This document shows, one piece after another, positions 19,310-28,411 of a DNA stretch of 40,448 nucleotides. Source of the DNA: Chitinophagaceae bacterium. Lineage in GTDB: Bacteria > Bacteroidota > Bacteroidia > Chitinophagales > Chitinophagaceae. The number at the start of each line of letters is the position of its first letter. Position 1 is the stretch's first letter. The translations under genes were made by a program, and so were the position numbers. Location: the NCBI GenBank assembly GCA_024643625.1, contig JAHEMO010000003.1, positions 1 to 40,448 of the forward strand. Direction: 5' to 3'. The notes under the pieces are model-generated. The model did no database searches. It worked only from the letters and a program-made list of their open reading frames with translations, and was not told the DNA's origin.

Positions 19310-20569
19310 ATGAATTATGCTGCCTCTGAAGCCTTTGCCAGGCAAATGGATAGTGAAGATCCGCTAAAGACTATGCGAGACCGATTTCATTTCCCCCAAC
19401 ATAATGATTTACCGGTGATTTATTTTTGCGGTAACAGTCTCGGTTTGCAGCCCAAAGCAGCAGCTGCGGCAATTGCAATTGAGTTGGACAGTTGGCGGAA
19501 CCTCGCAGTGGGAGGTTATTTTGGAGGAACAAATCCCTGGCTATATTATCAACAGTACTGCTCAGGTGCATTGGCCAAAATTGTTGGCGCTAAACCAGAA
19601 GAGATCACAGTGATGAATGCCCTCACCGTGAATTTGCATTTAATGATGCTTAGTTTTTATCGCCCAAACGGGAAGCGATTAAAAATAATAATGGAAGCAG
19701 GGGCCTTTCCCAGTGATCAATATGCTATTGAGACACAGGTAAGGCACTATGGGCTTGAGCCGGACCTTGCCATAGTTGAAATTGCTCCGCGCAACGGAGA
19801 AAAAATATTGCGTACCGAGGACATTTTGGATTGCATTGCAACGCATGCTGATGAATTAGCCCTGGTAATGATGGGTGGTATGAATTATTATACCGGACAA
19901 CTGTTTGATATGGCCGCTATTACAAAGGCCGGACACGAGGCAGGTGCTATGGTAGGTTGGGATCTTGCGCATGTGGTTGGCAATGTGCCGCTGCAGCTGC
20001 ACAACATAGAAGCTGACTTTGCAGTATGGTGCAGTTACAAATATTTGAATGCTGGACCGGGTGCTGTGGGAGGCGTTTTTGTGCATGAGCGTCATGCGGC
20101 AAATATCAATTTTCCACGATTGGGTGGTTGGTGGGGAAATGACGAGAAGACCCGTTTTAAAATGGAGAAGGGCTTTGTACCCAAGCCCGAAGCCTCGGGG
20201 TGGTGCCAAAGTACCTCGCAGGTCTTCAACACTGTTTGCCTGAAGGCATCTTTGGAGATATTCGAAGAAGCGGGAATTGATAACCTGCGTAAGAAGAGTA
20301 TCCTGCTGACGGGCTATCTTGAATACCTGCTCAAAGCGCTTGATAATATTTCATACGAAATAATTACGCCTCAGCATCCGGCAGAAAGAGGAACGCAACT
20401 ATCACTTTTTTTCCATCGCGATGGCAGACTCATTCATGATAAAATGATTGATAGTGGCATTATTGTGGACTATCGTGAACCCGGTGTCATTCGGGTGGCA
20501 CCCGCTCCGCTATATTGCAGTTTTAGCGATGTATTTCGCTTCTATACCATATTGCGCGATCAGTTCTAA
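19310..20569 (+). CDS. kynU: Kynureninase
   Basis: YFCGNSLGLQPKAA, VGWDLAHVVGNVPL, WCSYKYLNAGPGAVGG, GWWGNDEKTRF; ATG at 19310 (MNYAASEAFARQMDSEDPL) fits the family better than 19232. Confidence 0.95.
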   Translation: MNYAASEAFARQMDSEDPLKTMRDRFHFPQHNDLPVIYFCGNSLGLQPKAAAAAIAIELDSWRNLAVGGYFGGTNPWLYYQQYCSGALAKIVGAKPEEITVMNALTVNLHLMMLSFYRPNGKRLKIIMEAGAFPSDQYAIETQVRHYGLEPDLAIVEIAPRNGEKILRTEDILDCIATHADELALVMMGGMNYYTGQLFDMAAITKAGHEAGAMVGWDLAHVVGNVPLQLHNIEADFAVWCSYKYLNAGPGAVGGVFVHERHAANINFPRLGGWWGNDEKTRFKMEKGFVPKPEASGWCQSTSQVFNTVCLKASLEIFEEAGIDNLRKKSILLTGYLEYLLKALDNISYEIITPQHPAERGTQLSLFFHRDGRLIHDKMIDSGIIVDYREPGVIRVAPAPLYCSFSDVFRFYTILRDQF

Positions 20570-20580
20570 ATTCAAATTTT

Positions 20581-21192
20581 ATGTCGGCACATATTAAAAG
20601 TTGGTTGGCGCTTGGCGACAGTTATACCTGTGGCGAGGGCATACCCGTGTTTGAATCTTATCCCTATCAAACCATGCAGTTGCTGCGCAGGCAGAAACAA
20701 AAATGGCACGCACCTGAAATTGTTGCCAAAACCGGATGGACAAGTTTTGAACTGGCAGATTACCTAATCCATCATCAACTGGAAGAACGTTACGATTTTG
20801 TGAGCCTGCTAGTAGGCGTAAATAATCAATATCGGGGATTGGCAACGGCTGATTTTGAGGAAGAATACGATTTCCTTATAAAAAAAGCATTGCATTTGGC
20901 TGATGGAAAAAAGCAAAATGTTGTGGCTATTTCAATTCCGGATTGGACCCTGACGCCTTTTGCGAAAAAAGACGCAGGAATTGCAGAAAGGCATGCTGTG
21001 ACGGCTTTCAATGAAGTATGCGCCGAATTGGCCACGAGGAATGGTATTTCTTTTTTGGACCTTCGGGCGCACAGCGACATCAAACCGATAGCTGCGACAT
21101 TATTGGCAGCAGACGGCCTGCATTACAGTGGTGAAATGTATGCCCGTTGGGCGTTGCAACTGGCGGACTACATGGTGGATCAGGCTGTATAG
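20581..21192 (+). CDS. SGNH/GDSL hydrolase family protein
   Basis: 203 aa; WLALGDSYTCGEGI (block I), SLLVGVNNQYRG (GxxN), DGLHYSGEMY (DxxH); 11 bp after kynU stop. Confidence 0.88.
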   Translation: MSAHIKSWLALGDSYTCGEGIPVFESYPYQTMQLLRRQKQKWHAPEIVAKTGWTSFELADYLIHHQLEERYDFVSLLVGVNNQYRGLATADFEEEYDFLIKKALHLADGKKQNVVAISIPDWTLTPFAKKDAGIAERHAVTAFNEVCAELATRNGISFLDLRAHSDIKPIAATLLAADGLHYSGEMYARWALQLADYMVDQAV

Positions 21193-21342
21193 ACACTACG
21201 TTTTGACTTTGTCAACCGAAAGTCATCATTCAAGCTTTCATCGGCCGAAAAACATTTCAATCTTGCTGCGCCTTAAATTTGCCGCCCGTAAAAAAACAAA
21301 TACGGAACATCTTAAACTAACCAAAACAAAAGGGGGCTGGGG

Positions 21343-22662
21343 GTGAAAATTATGAAGTTCGGCGGTACCAGTGTGGGCCGCCCCGAGCGCATGCATCAGG
21401 TGGCAGACCTGATAACACGCGATGACGAGAAAAAAATAGTGGTGTTAAGTGCGCTAAGCGGCACCACCAATGCATTGGTGGCCATCAGTCAGGCTATGGC
21501 CGAGGGAAATAAGAATCAGGCCAGGCAGTTGATTGAAGAACTAGAACAACACTATCAACAGTTCATTCTGAGTCTTGTAAAGACAGAAACTGCCATAACT
21601 GAAGCCAAAACTGTTATAGCTGATCATTTTGAGTTCCTGCATATCATACTCCGCATTTCATTCAGCGAGGCACTGAACAAAGACATTTTGGCGCAAGGCG
21701 AATTATTGAGCACCAAGCTGTTCTGCGTATACCTTAAAGAAGCCGGTATTCAGCATGGCTATTTGCCTGCGCTTGAATTTATGACCATTGATAGTTATGA
21801 TGAACCCCAAATAGGTGCTATTCGCATTAAGCTCAATCAATGGTTAAGTAAATCACCTGATACCAATTTATTTATTACACAGGGCTACATCAGCCGCAAT
21901 GCAAGGGGAGAAGTAGATAACCTGAAGCGTGGCGGTAGCGATTATAGTGCATCCTTAATTGCAGCAGCTATAAATGCCTCTGTTTGCGAAATATGGACCG
22001 ATATTGATGGTATGCACAATAACGACCCACGCATATGCGAGCAAACGAGACCTGTTCATATTTTGTCTTTTGACGAAGCTGCAGAACTTGCCTATTTCGG
22101 CGCAAAGATTTTGCATCCTGCTTCCATATGGCCGGCACAGTTTAATAACATTCCGGTGAAGTTGCTGAATACCATGCAGCCCGATGCAAGAGGTACCGTC
22201 ATTCAGCAGGATGCTGAATCGAAGGGTGTAAAAGCGGTGGCGGCAAAAGACGGAATCTATGCTATTCGCATTAAAAGCAGCCGCATGCTGCTGGCGTATG
22301 GTTTTTTGCGCAAAGTGTTTGAGGTGTTCGAAAAATATCGCACCAGTATTGATATGATTACAACTTCCGAAGTTGCAGTTTCTGTCACCATCGACAGCGC
22401 TGTTCATCTTGATGCTATCAGCCGGGAATTAGAACCTTTTGGCACCGTTATTATTGAAGATAACCAAACCATTGTATCAGTAGTGGGTAATGAAATTGCC
22501 GAGACTGAAAACGTGTTGTTGCGATTATTTGATGCAATAAGTGATGTGCCCGTTCGTATGGTGAGTTACGGCGGCAGCAAACACAATATTAGTTTGCTGG
22601 TACCCTCAGCATATAAGGTGGCTACACTTCGTGCGCTTAACAAAGGCCTGTTTGATTTATAG
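21343..22662 (+). CDS. Aspartate kinase
   Basis: 439 aa, GTG start at 21343 (alternative ATG 21352); MKIMKFGGTSVGRPERM, LKRGGSDYSASL, EIWTDIDGMHNNDPRI, C-terminal ACT-like domains. Confidence 0.95.
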   Translation: MKIMKFGGTSVGRPERMHQVADLITRDDEKKIVVLSALSGTTNALVAISQAMAEGNKNQARQLIEELEQHYQQFILSLVKTETAITEAKTVIADHFEFLHIILRISFSEALNKDILAQGELLSTKLFCVYLKEAGIQHGYLPALEFMTIDSYDEPQIGAIRIKLNQWLSKSPDTNLFITQGYISRNARGEVDNLKRGGSDYSASLIAAAINASVCEIWTDIDGMHNNDPRICEQTRPVHILSFDEAAELAYFGAKILHPASIWPAQFNNIPVKLLNTMQPDARGTVIQQDAESKGVKAVAAKDGIYAIRIKSSRMLLAYGFLRKVFEVFEKYRTSIDMITTSEVAVSVTIDSAVHLDAISRELEPFGTVIIEDNQTIVSVVGNEIAETENVLLRLFDAISDVPVRMVSYGGSKHNISLLVPSAYKVATLRALNKGLFDL

Positions 22663-22679
22663 TAAATGCCCTGCAGATT

Positions 22680-23900
22680 TTAAGCGGATAAAAGTTTTGC
22701 AGGATGCAAACTCCGATAGGCTAAGAAAGTGCTGATAAACATAAGTATTGCACCCAGAAAGAACGGCGCTCCGGGCAAATAAACCGGGGCGCTTTTTTGT
22801 GTAAATATGGCAAAGGTGTTCGTCATTAGCGGTGGGCCAATAATACTGGTAGCACTCATCAAACTCGTAAGCGCACCTTGCAATTCGCCTTGCTGATTAG
22901 GCGGTACCTGTCCGCTGATGATGGCCTGCAATGCCGGGCCGCAAATGCCACCGAGACAATAGGGAATCAGAAACAAAAACATCATCCAGGTTTGCGTTGC
23001 CACACCGAATAGTATCATGCCAACAGCATATAAAAACAGGCCTGCGTACACACTTCGTTCGTTACCAATGCGTGGGTTCACTACCCTAACCAAACCACCT
23101 TGCACTGCACCTACCAATAAGCCAACGACGCCCAGCGAAATACCAATCATTTTTTCATCCCACGCAAATCTTTCGATGCCATAAAAGCTCCAATTGCTCT
23201 GCACAGCATGTCCGGCAATGTATACCAGCACCAGGGATGCAATCAGCCCACTGATGGCAGGATAACGCTTTAATTTGAGCAGGCTCTTAAACGGAATGGC
23301 GCTCGACCATTGAAAGGGTCGGCGATGCGCTTTGTCAAGCGATTCTGGCAAGATGAAAAAGCCATACAACGTGTTAAGGAAGCATAAGCCCGCAGCAGTC
23401 CAGAATGGTACCCGGGGACCGTACTGTCCGAGTAGGCCGCCAAGCACCGGACCAAGAATGAAACCAAGGCCAAATGCCGCACCTATCATGCCAAAATTTT
23501 TGGCCCGGGTCTCCGCAGTACTGATATCTGCTATATAAGCGCTTGCGGTAGTGATGCTTGCGCCCGTCATACCGGCAATTATTCTGCCAATAAAGAGCCA
23601 GGCCATAGTGGGAGCCAACGCAAGCAAAATATAATCAATACCAAAACCTAATAAACTGAAAAGCAGCACGGGTCTTCGACCGTATTTATCGGATAAGTTG
23701 CCCACTATGGGTGCAAATAAAAATTGCGTAATGGCATAAGCAAAGCCAAGCCATCCGGCCCAGCGTGCCGCTGCAGAAACCCCTTCGCCGGTAAGTTCTT
23801 CAATTAGCGTAGGCAGCACGGGGATAATTAATCCCCAACCGGTAATGTCAATAATTAAAGTAATAAAAATGAAACCAATCGCTGCTTTTTTCTCTTTCAT
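22680..23900 (-). CDS. MFS transporter, TetA (TCR/Tet)-like
   Basis: 406 aa, about 12 TM segments; GNLSDKYGRRPVLL (motif A), GAAFGLGFILGPVLGGLL (motif C). Confidence 0.9.
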   Translation of the reverse strand: MKEKKAAIGFIFITLIIDITGWGLIIPVLPTLIEELTGEGVSAAARWAGWLGFAYAITQFLFAPIVGNLSDKYGRRPVLLFSLLGFGIDYILLALAPTMAWLFIGRIIAGMTGASITTASAYIADISTAETRAKNFGMIGAAFGLGFILGPVLGGLLGQYGPRVPFWTAAGLCFLNTLYGFFILPESLDKAHRRPFQWSSAIPFKSLLKLKRYPAISGLIASLVLVYIAGHAVQSNWSFYGIERFAWDEKMIGISLGVVGLLVGAVQGGLVRVVNPRIGNERSVYAGLFLYAVGMILFGVATQTWMMFLFLIPYCLGGICGPALQAIISGQVPPNQQGELQGALTSLMSATSIIGPPLMTNTFAIFTQKSAPVYLPGAPFFLGAILMFISTFLAYRSLHPAKLLSA

Positions 23901-23976
23901 GTAGGGGAGCTAATGCAAGGCAAAATACGCAGCAAAACATCACGGCAGGCTTTTTTGATTTTGAACGCAAAACCAA

Positions 23977-23994
23977 TGGCTTATCTTTAAGCCA
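23977..23994. promoter_or_regulatory. Perfect 7-bp stem-loop immediately upstream of the dodecin-like gene
   Basis: TGGCTTA (23977-23983) TCTT TAAGCCA (23988-23994), 11 nt before the ATG at 24006. Confidence 0.4.
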
Positions 23995-24005
23995 AATCAT
24001 TCTTT

Positions 24006-24215
24006 ATGGCTCTTATCAAAACGATTGAAGTAGCTACATCAAGCAGTGTTAGCATAGAAGATGCATTGGCACAGGCGGTAGCGGAAGTAGGTAGAACCGT
24101 GCGTAATATTGATGCCGTTGTGGTTCGCACGCTAAAAGCATCGGTAAAGGATGGCAAGATTGCCAGCTTCGATATAGAATGTAATATCTCTTTTCGGGTA
24201 GATAGCCGCGATTAG
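24006..24215 (+). CDS. Dodecin-like small protein
   Basis: 69 aa; IKTIEVATSSSVSIEDALAQAVAEVGRTVRNI...VKDGKIASFDIECNISFRV follows the dodecin beta-alpha-beta-beta pattern. Confidence 0.75.
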   Translation: MALIKTIEVATSSSVSIEDALAQAVAEVGRTVRNIDAVVVRTLKASVKDGKIASFDIECNISFRVDSRD

Positions 24216-24592
24216 TTTAGTTGCTCAGGCATATCTATGGCACATTGCTTCAATTGATGCAGCGGCACGTACTCAAGTGCCTTAATATGTGTGCATTGCA
24301 GATATACCCGCGGTGCAACACCTGCCGTAAATGCCTCTTTCCAGCGCAAGGCGCAAAGGCACCATTTATCACCTGCCTTAAGCCCTGGAAATCTAAATTC
24401 GGGCCGTGGTGTTATCAGGTCGTTGCCCATGCTTAGACTGAACTGCAAAAAATCATTCGTTACCTGTGCACATATCACATGACGACCAGAATCCATTTCA
24501 TCGGTTCTGCAGTAACCGTCGCGATAAAATCCGGTAAGAGGCGCAGTGCAACAGCAAAGCAGCGGCCCACCCAAAACATTGCTTGCTTCCAT
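24212..24592 (-). CDS. DUF2237 family protein
   Basis: 126 aa; NVLGGPLLCCCTAPLTGFYRDGYCRT, HVICAQVTNDFLQFS...GNDLITPRPEFRFPGLKAGDKWCLCALRWKEA. Confidence 0.92.
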   Translation of the reverse strand: MEASNVLGGPLLCCCTAPLTGFYRDGYCRTDEMDSGRHVICAQVTNDFLQFSLSMGNDLITPRPEFRFPGLKAGDKWCLCALRWKEAFTAGVAPRVYLQCTHIKALEYVPLHQLKQCAIDMPEQLN

Positions 24593-25005
24593 TATTTGCG
24601 ATGCACAAATTTTGCAAGCACTTTGTCCTTATTGGTTTTGAGCAAAAGTTGCTCATTATCTACACTGTATTTTCTCACCTCTTTAAGCGTGTTCAAGAAT
24701 TTGTCTTCAAATGCCTGATTCATGCAGGTCATTTGGGTTACAGCCAATTGGCCAAATGATAGATTCTTATGATCGGCCGTCATTGTTCCGTTAAAACGAT
24801 TGCATCCTGCAAGCCCGTCTACCCGCATATCGTTATAGGCAAAATGGATGTAGGCATCGCTTTCGGTGCCGCTCATTTGAACCGGTTGGCCTTCTAATTC
24901 GCTCAAAATCCAATTGCCCCAAAAAAGGCCGGAAGAACTCGTGAGTTTGGGGGCGCAGGATTGAAGTAACAGAAGTGTTGCGAAGGCGAAAAAAGTTTTA
25001 CGCAT
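24592..25005 (-). CDS. META domain-containing lipoprotein (HslJ-like)
   Basis: 137 aa; lipobox LLLQSCA, NWILSELEGQPV, GLAGCNRFNGTMTAD, AVTQMTCMNQAFEDKFLNTL. Confidence 0.9.
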   Translation of the reverse strand: MRKTFFAFATLLLLQSCAPKLTSSSGLFWGNWILSELEGQPVQMSGTESDAYIHFAYNDMRVDGLAGCNRFNGTMTADHKNLSFGQLAVTQMTCMNQAFEDKFLNTLKEVRKYSVDNEQLLLKTNKDKVLAKFVHRK

Positions 25006-25010
25006 AATGT

Positions 25011-26318
25011 CTATTTTTTTGTTGCGGTGTATTGAGCATAATCAAACACCAGATGGGTAAAGGCTTTTACTCCGGTGAAGAGCATGCTGTCGTCAATATA
25101 AAAATCGGGAGTATGATGAGGTGCAGACTCTTTAGCTGTTTTGCCTTTTGGCATGCCACCTAAAAAGAAATATAACCCCGGCACTTTGTCGCTAAAATAT
25201 GAAAAATCTTCTGCGCCTGTTGTCCATTCCGATTCAATAACAAAATTTTCGCCCGCTGCTTTAATGAGGGAGGGTGCCATGGCTTTCGTCAATGCATAGT
25301 CGTTATGCGTCACCAGAGTCTTGGTATCAATATCTACTTCTGCTTCCGCACCATAGGCCTTTGCAATGGTAGTAGCCATGGCTTTTATTCTTTCATGCAC
25401 TTGCTTTTGCATGGCAGCATCAAGTGTTCTGATTGTTCCCAGCATAGTGGCTTCCTCCGGGATGATATTATTGCGCACGCCACTTTGAATTTTACCAACA
25501 CTTATTACCACCGGAGCTTTTGTTAATTCACTTTCGCGGCTTACTATAGTTTGTAAGCCATTAATGATGGCAGCACTAACCATTATCGGATCGACGCCTC
25601 CCCAAGGCTGAGAGCCATGCGTTTGTTTGCCTTTTACTTTAATGGAAAACCAATCGCTGCTGGCCATAGCACTTCCACTTTTATATTTTATGGTACCAAT
25701 TGGCGTTTGCGAATTGATATGCAGGCCGAAAATGGCTTCTACCCTTGGGTTGTCCAATGCGCCTTCTTTTATCATCAGCGGAGCGCCACCTTCTTCGTCG
25801 CCGGGAGGCCCTTCCTCAGCGGGTTGAAAAATAAATACTACTGTGCCTGGCACTTGTTGTTTCATACCTGCGAGCAATTCTGCTGTGCCCATCAAAATGC
25901 TTACATGCGTATCGTGTCCGCAGGCATGCATTACGGGTACCGTTTCTCCCAGGTAATCCGCGGTTTGTACCGATTTAAAAGGCAGATTGGCACGTTCCTT
26001 CACAGGCAGTCCATCCATGTCGGCACGAAGTGCTACAACTGGCCCGGGCATGCCGCCGCGTAAAATGCCTATAACACCGGTTACGCCAACCTTTTCGCGG
26101 ACTTCAAGTCCCAATTGCCGCAAATGCGCTGCTACATAGGCCGCGGTTTTTACTTCGCGATTGCCTAATTCCGGGTTTTGATGGATATGCCTCCGCCAGG
26201 TTTCCAATTTTGGTTGCAACGCAAGAGCCTTGGTTTCCACAACACTTACCGCATTGGTTTGTGCCAGGGCAGGGGCTGCAAAGGCCATAAGGGCCATACC
26301 CATAATAAATTTTTGCAT
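25011..26318 (-). CDS. M20 family amidohydrolase (secreted)
   Basis: ATG at 26318 (MQKFIMGMALMAFAAPALAQ, signal peptide) preferred over 26357; RADMDGLPVKE, HACGHDTHVSILMGTAELL, FQPAEEGPPGDEEGGAPLM. Confidence 0.93.
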   Translation of the reverse strand: MQKFIMGMALMAFAAPALAQTNAVSVVETKALALQPKLETWRRHIHQNPELGNREVKTAAYVAAHLRQLGLEVREKVGVTGVIGILRGGMPGPVVALRADMDGLPVKERANLPFKSVQTADYLGETVPVMHACGHDTHVSILMGTAELLAGMKQQVPGTVVFIFQPAEEGPPGDEEGGAPLMIKEGALDNPRVEAIFGLHINSQTPIGTIKYKSGSAMASSDWFSIKVKGKQTHGSQPWGGVDPIMVSAAIINGLQTIVSRESELTKAPVVISVGKIQSGVRNNIIPEEATMLGTIRTLDAAMQKQVHERIKAMATTIAKAYGAEAEVDIDTKTLVTHNDYALTKAMAPSLIKAAGENFVIESEWTTGAEDFSYFSDKVPGLYFFLGGMPKGKTAKESAPHHTPDFYIDDSMLFTGVKAFTHLVFDYAQYTATKK

Positions 26319-26328
26319 GGATAAATAC

Positions 26329-27867
26329 TTAGTTTGTTTTTTGAAATTCATAGGCATCCATTTCTACAAATGGATTAGCAGGTAAGGCAAATTTTTCAAC
26401 CTGCCGGTTGTGATATTGGAACTTTATGGTGAAGATGCCATATTCAATATTAGTGTATTTCAGCAGCCATTCATCATTGTCGAGATACGTAGCAACGGCT
26501 TGCATATTGGGGTGTAATGGCAATTCAATAGTGAGTTGATTATCACCTGAAGATTTTAGATTGATATCGCCGTACAAGGGATTATGATAGCTGCCGGTAT
26601 AAGCTTTTACCGGCAATGGGGGCTTATGGTTTTTCTGTCTGCTTTCCCAGGCTTTTATTTCAGCAAGCTGTGTTTTTAATTCTTGTTCAAATGCAGGTAA
26701 GAATTGTTCGCTGCGGTTTACATAAGGCACACCGAGATAAGCATCCAGTATCTGATAACGTAAGGCTTCAAAAAAGTTTTGATTGTCGTTGCTGGTAAGG
26801 ATGGCAATGCCTAATTGTTCTTCAGGCACAAAACATACATTACTTACCATACCTGCTGCACCGCCGGTATGCCAGTATATCTGCCGACCATTGTAGTCGG
26901 CTGCAGACAGCCCTAAAGCATATCCCCGAAAATGCATAGGAAATACCGGCGATTTGTTACTCCCGGTGATTATGTTTACCTGCCTTGTGCGTTGCAATAC
27001 CTGCCAGGGTAATACCTGGTTGCCCTTGTATTTTCCGCTATCCAGTTGCATCATAAGCCAATGGCTTAGGTCACTCACATTACTCACAATGCTGGCCGCC
27101 GGGCCAAGGTTATCCCACTGATCATAGGGCACTACTTTTAGTTGTCCACTGTAACTGGTGGTATAGGGCACAGCCATATTTTGTTGTTGTGTATGAACGG
27201 CATTGCTCAGGGCAAAACTCTCCGTCATCCTTAACTTATTTAGTATAGAGTCCTGCACATAATTACCCCAGCTAATGCCGGTAACTACCGGTACCACCTC
27301 GCCTGCGGTTAAGTAACAACTGTTGCAATAACCATAATCTTGCCGGAATACCTGCGAGGGTTGCAGCAGCCGCATTTTTTGCATGATTTGACTGCTGGTA
27401 AGCGTGCTGTTCCAAAAAGTAAAATCGCCCTGAAAAGTTTTTGTGCCAATGCGATGGGTGAGCATATCACGCACACTAACCAATTGTGTACTAACACTAT
27501 CGTACAACCGGAAGTCGGGAAAATATTGTGTGATTTTGTCGTTGAGGTTGATGCGTTTTTGATATTCAAGATTAGCTAATGCGGTGCCGGTAAACAGCTT
27601 GGTGTTACTCGCAATATTGAATAAAGTGTGTTCATCTACGGCAGTATTACTGGTAATATCCCGCACGCCAAACCCCTGCATTTTCACCACCTGACCATCC
27701 TTTACAATCACAATAGCCAGGGCCGGTACCTGCCATTGCTGCATGCCTTTTTTAATATAGGTGTCTATATCACTGGCTATAAAGTCAGGAGTTTGGGCGA
27801 AGCCATGGCCAATTAAACTGCTAAAAGCCAGTGTTATTATTGCGCGTAAAGTATGTTTCTTTACCAT
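26329..27867 (-). CDS. Serine hydrolase, class C beta-lactamase-like, with C-terminal DUF3471-like region
   Basis: 512 aa; NIASNTKLFTGTAL (SxxK), YGYCNSCY (YxN), YWHTGGAAGM (HTG box). Confidence 0.92.
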   Translation of the reverse strand: MVKKHTLRAIITLAFSSLIGHGFAQTPDFIASDIDTYIKKGMQQWQVPALAIVIVKDGQVVKMQGFGVRDITSNTAVDEHTLFNIASNTKLFTGTALANLEYQKRINLNDKITQYFPDFRLYDSVSTQLVSVRDMLTHRIGTKTFQGDFTFWNSTLTSSQIMQKMRLLQPSQVFRQDYGYCNSCYLTAGEVVPVVTGISWGNYVQDSILNKLRMTESFALSNAVHTQQQNMAVPYTTSYSGQLKVVPYDQWDNLGPAASIVSNVSDLSHWLMMQLDSGKYKGNQVLPWQVLQRTRQVNIITGSNKSPVFPMHFRGYALGLSAADYNGRQIYWHTGGAAGMVSNVCFVPEEQLGIAILTSNDNQNFFEALRYQILDAYLGVPYVNRSEQFLPAFEQELKTQLAEIKAWESRQKNHKPPLPVKAYTGSYHNPLYGDINLKSSGDNQLTIELPLHPNMQAVATYLDNDEWLLKYTNIEYGIFTIKFQYHNRQVEKFALPANPFVEMDAYEFQKTN

Positions 27868-27934
27868 CGGCTAAATGTATGTGATTCAAACAAATATGGT
27901 TGCATATGCGCCTTAACTGCCAAGCCTTACCACT

Positions 27935-28411
27935 ATGGAACAAAAGATATTTACGCTTATTGATACGCTGGAGAGCTTTGCGCCACATGCTGCGGTTAGT
28001 AACACCGCTGTTTCGTCTGCAAATGTGGGCTGGCACCTGGGCCATAGCCTCATGGCTATCAGGGGTATTTTGCGCATTCTTGAAAAATCGGAACCTGCAA
28101 ATTTTTCGCCCAAGTGGTCGTTTGCCCGATGGTATGTAATGAGTTTTGGCAAAATGCCGAGAGGGCGCGGCAGAGCGCCTGAAAGATCGACACCGGCAGA
28201 AACTATGACGGAGCAATCGGTGCACGAATTAGCAGCGGCCGTGCGGGAAAAGGTAAATACGGTTGCTTTGCTTCAAAAGACCTCTTATTTCGATCATCCT
28301 GTATTTGGCCATCTTGCTACCCGCGATACGGTAAAGTTTATGGGCATTCATACCCGGCATCATCTGGCCATTATACGCGATATTCTGGCTGCAGAAAAAA
28401 TAAAGGCCTAA
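27935..28411 (+). CDS. DinB-like / DUF1569-type four-helix-bundle protein
   Basis: 158 aa; [13 protein letters not shown] ... [17 protein letters not shown] (spaced putative metal-binding His). Confidence 0.75.
   Translation: MEQKIFTLIDTLESFAPHAAVSNTAVSSANVGWHLGHSLMAIRGILRILEKSEPANFSPKWSFARWYVMSFGKMPRGRGRAPERSTPAETMTEQSVHELAAAVREKVNTVALLQKTSYFDHPVFGHLATRDTVKFMGIHTRHHLAIIRDILAAEKIKA

Noticed and set aside
21955-22407. 150-aa minus ORF inside aspartate kinase
   Set aside because: Antisense shadow of an intact gene.
22680-23900. TetA-like MFS as a possible antibiotic-resistance determinant
   Set aside because: Family membership alone does not imply tetracycline resistance; no tetR, mobile element or resistance context.
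25617-26063. 148-aa plus ORF inside the M20 amidohydrolase
   Set aside because: Antisense shadow of an intact gene; no recognisable motifs.
26329-27867. Class C beta-lactamase-like protein as a resistance gene
   Set aside because: The length, DUF3471-like C-terminus and neighbouring M20 gene fit a peptidase/esterase-type serine hydrolase better than a true beta-lactamase.
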